Source: Neokomagataea tanensis
Lineage (GTDB): Bacteria; Pseudomonadota; Alphaproteobacteria; Acetobacterales; Acetobacteraceae
Reading direction: 5' to 3'
Length of the DNA stretch: 64,000 nt
NCBI RefSeq assembly: GCF_006542335.1
Contig: NZ_CP032485.1
Span: 784,001-848,000, forward strand
Of the stretch, positions 53,190-61,114 are shown piece by piece. The notes under the pieces are model-generated. The model saw only the letters and a program-made list of their open reading frames with translations. It was not told the origin of the DNA and did not search any database. The position numbers were made by a program, and so were the translations under genes. Numbering within the stretch: the first letter of the stretch is position 1; every line of letters starts with the position of its first letter.

Positions 53190-55340
53190 TCATGACACAA
53201 CCCCAATCGTACGAATTTTTACGCGGCTTGAGATTTCAGCTTGCGACAACACCATCGTGGCAGGTCGTATACGCTCAAGCACCATCCTGAGCGGCCGTCT
53301 AAAACCTCCTGCTACGAGCAGAACAGGATTCTCGCCCTGCCCTAATGCGGTTTCCAATGATTGACGCAATTTCATGACCAACTCGTTAAGAGCCGTCGGT
53401 GGTAACGCTAATTGCCGGTCATCCGCAGGCCCGACCATATTTTCGGACAAGCGCATTTCCCAATCAGGGCTCAACGTCAGAACAGGAATATACCCTTGTG
53501 GCCCTGTCACAGCCGCACTGATTTGCCGCGCTAATCGGACACGCGTATGCGCTGTTAAAGCCGGTACGGTTTTAAAACCAAGACCACACCCCTCCTGTAG
53601 CGCCTCCAAAATTCCTGCCAAATCGCGGATCGAAATACGTTCTGCCAGTAAGCTTTGTAATACGCGTTGAATGATGCTGACTGACACCTGAGACGGCACC
53701 AAATCCACAACAAGCTTCTGTTGTTCACGTGGCAACTCATCCAGCAGTTTTTGCGTCTCGGTGTACGATAAAAGTTCGGACATATTTTCACGCACCAGTT
53801 CCGTAAGGTGCGTGATCATCACACTTGCAGGGTCCACCACTGTATAACCACGTATCAGGGCATTTTCTCTTTGCCCTTGATCGATCCAGCGCGCAGCCAA
53901 GCCAAAAGCTGGTTCTTTGGTATCTTCGCCTACAAGGTCCGGCACGCCTCCAGCAGGGTCCATAGCCAGAAGATGATTGACCTTGAGGCCACCTTGTCCA
54001 ACCGAAATTTCTTTAATTTTTACGCAATACGTATCCGCATCAAGCTGCAAATTATCCTGAATACGCACCGGGGGCAGCACGAACCCCATTTCTCCCGCAA
54101 TTGTACGGCGAAGCACCTTAATCTGCTCTGTCAGACGCGCACTCTCCCCGCCCGCAATAGACAGAAGGTTAAACCCCAACTCCAATTTTAAAAGATCAAC
54201 GCGCAGCGTCTCTGAAATAGGAGCTTCTGCTGGCTGTCCGGGATGTGGCATTGTTTGTGCCGCATCGTCATCCGCTTCATCCCGTAAAGGGGAACGATAA
54301 CGCCACCAAGCCCCACCTCCCGCCAAGGCAGCCAAACTTAAAAACGGTATTGCTGGCAGGCCGGGCATCACCGCCAACATCAAGGCTGAACCCGCCGCCA
54401 GAGCAAGAGGCTTAGGATTACCACCAAGCTGCTTCACGAGCGTTACGTCTGCCCCACCTTCCATACCGCCTTTGGTCACGACGATACCTGACGCGGTTGA
54501 TACCAATAGCGCAGGGATTTGGGACACCAAACCATCACCGATGGTCAAAGTCGTGAACGCAGACATAGCGTCCATGACCGACATATCATGGCGCCCCACG
54601 CCAATGGCCAACCCTCCAACGATGTTAATGGCCGTAATAATCAAACTCGCAATGGCATCGCCGCGAACAAACTTAGCCGCACCATCCATGGCTCCATAAA
54701 AACCGCTAATTTCTTCCAGCTCACGCCGTTTCTGGCGTGCAACTTTGTCGCTGATGGCACCGGATGATAGCTCTGCATCTATCGCCATCTGCTTTCCCGG
54801 CATTGCGTCGAGCGTAAACCTCGCAGCTACTTCCGCAATACGCCCGGACCCCTTCGTGATGACCATAAAATTCACCACAAGCAAAATCGTAAACAAAATT
54901 GCCCCGATGAGCACGTCACCGCCCATCAAAAACCCGCCAAAAGCAGCGACGACATGGCCAGCAGCATAAGAGCCTTCATAGCCATGGCTCAAAATAAGGC
55001 GCGTCGTCGCGACCTCCAACGACAACCGCAGCAGGGTGGTCAACAAAAGCAAAGTCGGGAAAGACGTGAAATCTAATGGGCGTTGTAAAAACAGCGCCAC
55101 CATTAAAACAAGCACGGATGCTGTAACGGAAAGCGCCAAGCCGACATCCAAAATGAATGTTGGTAATGGCAATACAAGAATAGACAATAAGGCTGCGACA
55201 GCGAGCGCCAGACCAACATCTGTCCCGGGTAGAAAATGCGTACTTCGCTTTACCCAGCTTGGTAACGGAAGGGCTGGCAGAGCCAGATTAAGCGAAGGCA
55301 AACGCGCAAGGACAGGCGTTTTCGCACTATTATTACCCAT
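53190..55340 (-). CDS. flhA: Flagellar export gate protein FlhA
   Basis: 716 residues. Eight membrane segments in the N-terminal half (TDVGLALAVAALLSILVLPLP onwards), including GAILFTILLVVNFMVITKGSGRIAEVAARFTLDAMPGKQMAIDAELSSG, the highly conserved loop, and a cytoplasmic C-terminal docking domain. Core of the flagellar type III secretion gate with FlhB. ATG 55340 has GGGGAGG six bases upstream and is preferred to one five codons earlier. Confidence 0.97.
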   Translation of the reverse strand: MGNNSAKTPVLARLPSLNLALPALPLPSWVKRSTHFLPGTDVGLALAVAALLSILVLPLPTFILDVGLALSVTASVLVLMVALFLQRPLDFTSFPTLLLLTTLLRLSLEVATTRLILSHGYEGSYAAGHVVAAFGGFLMGGDVLIGAILFTILLVVNFMVITKGSGRIAEVAARFTLDAMPGKQMAIDAELSSGAISDKVARQKRRELEEISGFYGAMDGAAKFVRGDAIASLIITAINIVGGLAIGVGRHDMSVMDAMSAFTTLTIGDGLVSQIPALLVSTASGIVVTKGGMEGGADVTLVKQLGGNPKPLALAAGSALMLAVMPGLPAIPFLSLAALAGGGAWWRYRSPLRDEADDDAAQTMPHPGQPAEAPISETLRVDLLKLELGFNLLSIAGGESARLTEQIKVLRRTIAGEMGFVLPPVRIQDNLQLDADTYCVKIKEISVGQGGLKVNHLLAMDPAGGVPDLVGEDTKEPAFGLAARWIDQGQRENALIRGYTVVDPASVMITHLTELVRENMSELLSYTETQKLLDELPREQQKLVVDLVPSQVSVSIIQRVLQSLLAERISIRDLAGILEALQEGCGLGFKTVPALTAHTRVRLARQISAAVTGPQGYIPVLTLSPDWEMRLSENMVGPADDRQLALPPTALNELVMKLRQSLETALGQGENPVLLVAGGFRRPLRMVLERIRPATMVLSQAEISSRVKIRTIGVVS

Positions 55341-55407
55341 GAATTGCCTCCCCAAGCATCCAAAATATGCCCGTGAGAGACAATCGCATCAGCTCATTAA
55401 GAAGCGG

Positions 55408-55737
55408 TTAAAATTTGGTTTTTTCAGACTTTACAATTTCGGTCATAGTCACGCCCAAACGCGTTTCATCGACCATTACAACCTCACCACGCGCAATCAG
55501 ACGATTATTCACCATAATATCGATGGGATCTCCAATTTTACGATCAAGCTCAACAACAGCGCCACGCCCTAACCTCAAAAGCTGGCTAACCTGCATCGAC
55601 GTGCGCCCCAAAACCGCACTAACCGTCACTGGCACATCGTAAATTGCCTCTAAATCATGCGCGAAACGTGGTGTTTCTGTTGCTGAACCAACGGTATTTT
55701 CGTCTGCTTTGTCAGCGCCGACTTTAAACACATCCAT
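55408..55737 (-). CDS. fliN: Flagellar motor switch protein FliN
   Basis: 109 residues: a short variable N-terminus and a complete SpoA domain (YDVPVTVSAVLGRTSMQVSQLLRLGRGAVVELDRKIGDPIDIMVNNRLIARGEVVMVDE). Part of the cytoplasmic C-ring that receives export substrates and the switch signal. GGAG lies eight bases upstream of the ATG. It starts four bases after fliH. Confidence 0.95.
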   Translation of the reverse strand: MDVFKVGADKADENTVGSATETPRFAHDLEAIYDVPVTVSAVLGRTSMQVSQLLRLGRGAVVELDRKIGDPIDIMVNNRLIARGEVVMVDETRLGVTMTEIVKSEKTKF

Positions 55738-55741
55738 AACT

Positions 55742-56380
55742 TTAACTCCGTAAATCTTCTGTTTTTGACGTTAGAATTTCTTGAAAAACCTGCATCACGC
55801 TCTGCGCATCCCTCACGGCTTTTCCTGTCGTCCAATCCACTTCAAAATCACCCGGCGCCAGCGCATCACTTTCAACACACCGAATGAATGATACGCCCTG
55901 TTTTTGGCATAAATCCTGCAAAATCTGCCCATCTCCCGTCGGTACAAGGCATTTGATATCCGGTACATGTTTGAGGAGCGGTAGAAGCTTCTGCATAACC
56001 AACGCGCGCTCAGCCGCTCCAAAACCCTCCAAGAGAGAAGGAAATAATCGCGTCATCATCCCCACGATGACGCCGGAAACACGCTCAGATTCTTGAGCAA
56101 GGTGAGCATCAATTTGCGCCTGCATCGACGCCAGACAGGCCTGAAGAGAATGCTCGAACGTATTGCGTTGCAACGTATATTCAGCAGCTGCAGCCTCTCG
56201 GCCGAATTTAATGCCGTCTTCAAACCCTTCCTGCCGCGCCAAGGCGCAATCCGCCTCGGTCAAACGCGCTTCCTGGACCACAGCATCATCGTGTTCCACA
56301 TCAGATAGATCAGACAGTTGGACAACTTCGCCAACATCGAAATCTTCTGAAAAAAGGGAGGCATACGCTGACGGCTGCAT
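55742..56380 (-). CDS. fliH: Flagellar assembly protein FliH
   Basis: 212 residues. The N-terminus is acidic, followed by the Ala/Glu-rich helical stretch EGFEDGIKFGREAAAAEY with G-x3-G spacing as in FliH, a long helix, and a C-terminal domain ending FEVDWTTGKAVRD (the typical GDFRVEW-like FliH/YscL end). It regulates the FliI ATPase of the export apparatus; fliI is not in this window. Assignment rests on pattern and position between fliG and fliN. Confidence 0.8.
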   Translation of the reverse strand: MQPSAYASLFSEDFDVGEVVQLSDLSDVEHDDAVVQEARLTEADCALARQEGFEDGIKFGREAAAAEYTLQRNTFEHSLQACLASMQAQIDAHLAQESERVSGVIVGMMTRLFPSLLEGFGAAERALVMQKLLPLLKHVPDIKCLVPTGDGQILQDLCQKQGVSFIRCVESDALAPGDFEVDWTTGKAVRDAQSVMQVFQEILTSKTEDLRS

Positions 56381-56383
56381 CGC

Positions 56384-57391
56384 TTAAATCATTTCGTTTT
56401 CAATATCTTCGCGGTCGAGAAGTTCAATCTCGCCCCGGTCAAGCAGCTTTTTTGCGACAATCATAATTTCATTCTGTGCGGCGTCGACGTCCTTGACCCG
56501 CATAGGACCAAGCGCATCAATTTCATCGCGCAAAATACGCGCTGAACGCTCCGACATTGTTTTGAAAAAAGCCGTTTTCAAAGCATCGCTCGCCCCTTTA
56601 AGAGCGACGATCAGATGTTCCCGCTGAAGCGCATTGCTAAGCGTGACCAGCCCCTCTGCCGGGATATTTACCAACTCCTCAAACGTAAACATCAAGCTTC
56701 GTACGCACTCAGCGTCGTCATGGCTGTGCGCTTCAAGGGCCTCCATAAAGCGCCCCTCCAAGCGTCGGTCAAAATTATTGAAAATATCAGCCAATACTTC
56801 GTGACTATTACGGTGTGATCCCCTTGGAAGATTGGCCACGAACTCAGAGCGCAATGTCTTTTCTACGCTATGCAGCACGCCTTTCTGCACGTTCTCCAGT
56901 TTTAACATGCGGGTCATGACATCAAGGGCAAACTCCTCAGGAAGAAGCGCCAGTACTTTTGCTGCATGTGCAGCTTGAATACGACTTAACACTACCGCTA
57001 CAGTTTGTGGGTACTCATTACGCAAGTAGTTAGCCAATACTACTTCCGAAATATTGCCTAGTTTATCCCACATCGTGCGCCCAGCAGGGCCACGAATTTC
57101 TTCCATAATCGATACAGCACGACCAGCAGGCAGAGCGCGCTTTAAAAGGCGCTCTGTGGTTTCGAGGTCTCCTACCAATGTCTCCGCAGAACCAAGCCCC
57201 TCGCTGAACTCACTGCACACGCGCTCAACAGCATCCGCAGAGACAATGCCCAATTGTGACATTGCCGCAGAAACCTCACGAATTTCCTCCTCATGCATCT
57301 GCTCAAACAAACGGGCGCATTTTTCTTCGCCCAATGTCATCATCAACACAGCAGCCTTTTGCGGGCCTGTTAAAGTACGCTCAACGGACAT
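56384..57391 (-). CDS. fliG: Flagellar motor switch protein FliG
   Basis: About 335 residues with N, middle and C domains: TGPQKAAVLMMTLGEEKCARLFEQM, EYPQTVAVVLSRIQAAHAAKVLALLPEE (the EHPQT motif) and a C-terminal torque helix region with the charged MSERSARILRDEIDALGP motif. It couples the MS ring to the stator. ATG 57391, with AAGG upstream and four bases after the fliF stop, is preferred over 57409, which would overlap fliF. Confidence 0.96.
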   Translation of the reverse strand: MSVERTLTGPQKAAVLMMTLGEEKCARLFEQMHEEEIREVSAAMSQLGIVSADAVERVCSEFSEGLGSAETLVGDLETTERLLKRALPAGRAVSIMEEIRGPAGRTMWDKLGNISEVVLANYLRNEYPQTVAVVLSRIQAAHAAKVLALLPEEFALDVMTRMLKLENVQKGVLHSVEKTLRSEFVANLPRGSHRNSHEVLADIFNNFDRRLEGRFMEALEAHSHDDAECVRSLMFTFEELVNIPAEGLVTLSNALQREHLIVALKGASDALKTAFFKTMSERSARILRDEIDALGPMRVKDVDAAQNEIMIVAKKLLDRGEIELLDREDIENEMI

Positions 57392-57395
57392 AACG

Positions 57396-59030
57396 TCAGG
57401 CCTTTTCATGCTGCGGCAACAGCCAGTTTCGCATCAAAGCAATGCTTTCCGCGGGGTTGCTGTCTACCAATTCACTCACACGCTGAATGGAGGACGCCTT
57501 GATCTGACCCGTTACCCCATCCATCGCGACCATTTCTTCTTCACGCTCCAACAGTTTGGGTGCAGTCGGTAGCGCCGCCGGGGTTACCCCTTCCGCTGAA
57601 GACGGAATTTTTAAGCGCGCGTTGGAAGCCTCCAAAACCGTTGGTGCCTCCAAATTATTTTGAGCGGGGCGCAACAGCGGGCGCACCACGAAAAAGAGAA
57701 CCAACACAAGGCAAATGGCGAAAATCCCAAAACGCGCCAATTCCATCGCGCCTGTGCGCCCCATGAACCGCGCCAACCCGCCCACAGCCTCGTTAGGTTG
57801 CGAAACATCAAGAGCAGCAAACTGCATCGACATTACAGTCACGACGTCTCCGCGTGCTTCATCGAACCCGATGGCACTCTTGGTCAATGCCGTTAAACGC
57901 TTTAACTCTTCGTCTGAGCGCGGCTGCCAGAGCGGCTGCCCCTTACTGTCTTTGGTCATCACCCCATCGACCATAACTGCGACACTCAGCCGGGCCAGAC
58001 GTGGCTCATCCTGAACTAAAGTCCTGACTTTCCGGCCAATTTCGTAATTATTGGTCTGCTCCTGCCGTGCCGTTTGCGTACCCGTGCTTGTCTGCGCTGC
58101 CCCTGCATTTGGTAAGTTATTCCCAACGCTCGTATTGGCAGAGGGCTGGGTGTTGCTGTCTTTTTCGCTTTTTGTTTGCTGGGAGCGCAGCACCTGCTCA
58201 TCAGGGTCGTAGCTTTCCTGTGTTTCGTGAACGTGATCGCTGTTCATCTGCACAGTCGTTTCAGCCCGGACGTGGCCCATCCCTAAAGATGCGCCGAGCA
58301 TATCCTCCACCCCACGGGACAAACGCTGTTCCAGCGCTTGTTTCTGAGCATCCGGCGTATCCCCGCCCTGCGTTGACCCCGCGCCTTGCTTAAGCAAAAC
58401 ATGCCCACGATTATCGATAAGCGAAATGTTGCGTGTTTCCAGGCCGGGCACGGCGGACGATACCAAGTTTACAACAGCATTCACGCTCTCATCATCTAAG
58501 CGCCGTGCACCATCCATTGAAAGCAGGATGCTCGCCTGAGCTCCCTGTTCCTGTGTCGCAAACAATTCCCTGTGCCGCAAAACCAAGTGAACCCGTGCAC
58601 CGCGCACACCATGAATTAAGCGAATTGAACGCTCCAACTCGCCTTCCATGGCGCGCGTTTCATTAATTGTTTGCTCAAACTGAGTGGCTGTAAAATTATT
58701 TCCCTTATCGAAAATTTCGTACCCAACAGAACCACCTGAAGGTAACCCATTACGGGCTAACAACAAACGTGCTGCCGCAACTTGGCCCTGCGGCACAAAT
58801 ATTGCCCCGCCCTGATCTTCCAGCCGGTAAGGGACGTGTGCCTTTGTTAATTGCTCAACGATTTCTCCCGCCTCGCGCGGGTCCAAATCGCGGTATAACA
58901 AACCATCTGCTGCTGTCCCGCCATGCATGACCAAAATGCCAAGTAATACCAGTAATGCAACGCCTACACCCCCTAAGGCAGCAAGACGCGCCAAACCGAG
59001 TTGGCGTAAATTTTCTAGAATATCCTTCAC
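57396..59030 (-). CDS. fliF: Flagellar MS-ring protein FliF
   Basis: 544 residues. Two membrane segments (LAALGGVGVALLVLLGILVM near residue 25 and FGIFAICLVLVLFFVVRPLL near 440) flank the periplasmic ring-building domains, with the secretin-like VPYRLEDQGGAIFVP and GYEIFDKGNNFTATQFEQTINETRAMEGELERSI segment. It forms the basal membrane ring and anchors FliG. The start is GTG at 59030 without a clear ribosome site. First gene of the operon reading to flhG. Confidence 0.96.
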   Translation of the reverse strand: MKDILENLRQLGLARLAALGGVGVALLVLLGILVMHGGTAADGLLYRDLDPREAGEIVEQLTKAHVPYRLEDQGGAIFVPQGQVAAARLLLARNGLPSGGSVGYEIFDKGNNFTATQFEQTINETRAMEGELERSIRLIHGVRGARVHLVLRHRELFATQEQGAQASILLSMDGARRLDDESVNAVVNLVSSAVPGLETRNISLIDNRGHVLLKQGAGSTQGGDTPDAQKQALEQRLSRGVEDMLGASLGMGHVRAETTVQMNSDHVHETQESYDPDEQVLRSQQTKSEKDSNTQPSANTSVGNNLPNAGAAQTSTGTQTARQEQTNNYEIGRKVRTLVQDEPRLARLSVAVMVDGVMTKDSKGQPLWQPRSDEELKRLTALTKSAIGFDEARGDVVTVMSMQFAALDVSQPNEAVGGLARFMGRTGAMELARFGIFAICLVLVLFFVVRPLLRPAQNNLEAPTVLEASNARLKIPSSAEGVTPAALPTAPKLLEREEEMVAMDGVTGQIKASSIQRVSELVDSNPAESIALMRNWLLPQHEKA

Positions 59031-59181
59031 AGATTAAAGCATCTTGAAGATGTACACGCCCAATATGATTGGAACCCTCTATCGCTTTTCAGCATGCACA
59101 TCGCGGTGATCCTTAATGCTATTAACCCACTCTCCTCACGCAATGTGCACCCAAAAGGTAAACAGGCGCTTAATTCAGACC

Positions 59182-59207
59182 AAAAAAAACCCGGCATAAG
59201 CCGGGTT
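59182..59207 (-). terminator. Terminator of asd
   Basis: An 8-bp stem (59188-59195 with 59200-59207) and ATAA loop. On the minus strand a T run follows (complement of 59182-59189, partly in the stem). It lies 34 bases after the asd stop and insulates the flagellar operon. Confidence 0.85.
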
Positions 59208-59240
59208 CTCTTGCGCCATTAAACAATGACAAAATTTTTC

Positions 59241-60311
59241 TTATTCTTCGTCTTCGCCATCATCATCTTCAGGAGGTAATGGTGCTGTAAGAACGCCACC
59301 CAGCAATTCCTGCTCAACGAGACTTTCTGCAATTTGAACAGAATTGAGGGCCGCACCTTTGCGCAGATTGTCCGACACACACCATAGCGCCAGCCCATTT
59401 TCAACCGTCGGGTCGATACGCAAGCGTGACACATACGTCGCGTCTTCCCCTACACACTCCATCGGAGTGACATAGCCGCCATCTTCACGCACATCGCGTA
59501 AAATGACACCCGGGGCTTTGCGCAGCGCATCTCTGGCCGCATGCAGGTTAACGGGTTTTTCACATTCGATCGTAATGGCTTCGGAGTGCCCGATAAATAC
59601 CGGCACCCGTACGCAGGTCGCAAAGACCTTGATATCCGGGTCCAGAATTTTGCGCGTCTCTACCGCCATTTTCCACTCTTCTTTGGTGGCACCGTCATCC
59701 ATGAAACGGTCAATATGCGGAATAACGTTAAAGGCAATTTGCTTTGTGAACTGCGCAACGGTTGGTGGATCGCTAACAAAAGACCCCTTTGTTTGCGTGA
59801 AGAGTTCGTCCATCCCGTCCTTTCCAGCGCCCGAAACAGCCTGATAGGTCGAAACAACGATACGCTTAATCACGAAGAGATCATGCAAAGGCTTCAACGC
59901 CACGACCATTTGAGCGGTAGAGCAGTTGGGGTTTGCAATGATGTTCTTGCGCGCTTTACGGAGCGCTTTCGCGTTCACCTCAGGCACAACAAGCGGTATG
60001 CCGGGCTCCATGCGGAAATGGGATGTGTTATCGATTACAACGCACCCCGCCGCAGCTGCGCGCGGTGCATAGACGGACGACACCTTTGCACCGGGGGAGA
60101 ACAGAGCAATGTCCCACCCTTTGAAATCGAACGTCTCCAGATTTTGGACTTTAAGGACCTTTTTATCCCCGAACGAAACTTCGCGCCCAGCGGAACGCGG
60201 AGATGCGAGCGCAACAATCTCATCAACCGGAAAATCGCGTTCTGCCAAAATTTTTAAAATCTCGCGACCAACTGCCCCTGTGGCACCAACAACCGCAACC
60301 CGATAACCCAT
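59241..60311 (-). CDS. asd: Aspartate-semialdehyde dehydrogenase
   Basis: 356 residues. NADPH-dependent step to lysine, threonine, methionine and diaminopimelate. VAVVGATGAVGREILKIL binds the cofactor, the nucleophile Cys is in ANPNCSTAQMV, and VSTYQAVSGAGKDGMDEL and the RVPVFIGHSEAI active-site motif follow. An unusual acidic tail (PEDDDGEDEE) of about ten residues extends past the usual end. GGAA precedes ATG 60311. The gene is transcribed alone or with the oxygenase gene upstream. Confidence 0.97.
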   Translation of the reverse strand: MGYRVAVVGATGAVGREILKILAERDFPVDEIVALASPRSAGREVSFGDKKVLKVQNLETFDFKGWDIALFSPGAKVSSVYAPRAAAAGCVVIDNTSHFRMEPGIPLVVPEVNAKALRKARKNIIANPNCSTAQMVVALKPLHDLFVIKRIVVSTYQAVSGAGKDGMDELFTQTKGSFVSDPPTVAQFTKQIAFNVIPHIDRFMDDGATKEEWKMAVETRKILDPDIKVFATCVRVPVFIGHSEAITIECEKPVNLHAARDALRKAPGVILRDVREDGGYVTPMECVGEDATYVSRLRIDPTVENGLALWCVSDNLRKGAALNSVQIAESLVEQELLGGVLTAPLPPEDDDGEDEE

Positions 60312-60334
60312 AATATAATTCCGTTCTTGCTTGT

Positions 60335-60973
60335 TTATCCGACAAGCGGCAGACGCTTGACCAAAGATGATAGACGATGACGCCGCAACTCATATTGCGC
60401 CTTCTTACTGGCGGCCATGTAGTTGAGCTGTATCGAATAGCGTGTTCCGACGAACTGCCGGTGCCCGTGCCACGCCGTCGGGCTGTTAGGGAATATAACT
60501 AACGCGCCTTCGGCAGGCGTAACCTCTACGTCGTAATCCTCAATATCGTCTGGCCCTCGTAGAAGGCGCAAACATCCCTCATGTGACGTCCAATCAGCGC
60601 TGCGCGGATTGAGGTACAGCAGAATTGTCACCAACTTGGCGGTAGAGTCGCAATGGATGCGGCCGTCCTTTTCCCGGGTGCGGCCACGCATCGTCAGCAT
60701 TGACGGCGCATCAGCAACATCAATACCAAACTTCTCTGCCACTATCTTTTTAAGCTCAGGCCCTTCCAAGGCGTCAATCAACGCCTTCACACGCGGCGTA
60801 AGAGACAGTGCCTCGGGCGGAAAAGACCCACCAGACGCCATTGGAGGCAGTTCTTTCACAAGCGCGGCGAGGTCATCATTGCCAATAAATTGTGGCACCA
60901 CTGCATGCGGGAAAGGTTTCTCCGCAACAGGCACACGCTTGAGAGCTTCATAATTGAGCGGGACACTGATCAT
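60335..60973 (-). CDS. 2-oxoglutarate/Fe(II)-dependent oxygenase-like protein
   Basis: 212 residues from the chosen start; a longer frame from 61063 adds a basic stretch. The iron-binding facial triad is visible as HCD (in GRIHCDSTAK) and a distal His in WHGHRQFVGTRYSIQLNY, with Arg after it for 2-oxoglutarate. Jelly-roll strands VTILLYLNP and GALVIFPNS match prolyl-4-hydroxylase-like members. Substrate unknown; similar genes sit near polysaccharide loci in other bacteria. It lies 23 bases upstream of asd. Confidence 0.82.
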   Translation of the reverse strand: MISVPLNYEALKRVPVAEKPFPHAVVPQFIGNDDLAALVKELPPMASGGSFPPEALSLTPRVKALIDALEGPELKKIVAEKFGIDVADAPSMLTMRGRTREKDGRIHCDSTAKLVTILLYLNPRSADWTSHEGCLRLLRGPDDIEDYDVEVTPAEGALVIFPNSPTAWHGHRQFVGTRYSIQLNYMAASKKAQYELRRHRLSSLVKRLPLVG

Positions 60974-61114
60974 AGCGCTTATGACGCTACCCCTACCTCT
61001 AGTGAGAGGCAAGGCCCCACGCATGCAACCCGTGCATTCCTGCTTACGCTGCAATGGTTTCATACACCGAAGAAATACGTTAGTTTGAGCGGCTAAAATG
61101 ACAGGAGATTTCTC

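Noticed and set aside
59113..59125. TTAA-N5-TTAA upstream of fliF as a CtrA site
   Set aside because: The CtrA consensus has a seven-base spacer; here it is five, and no second site was seen.
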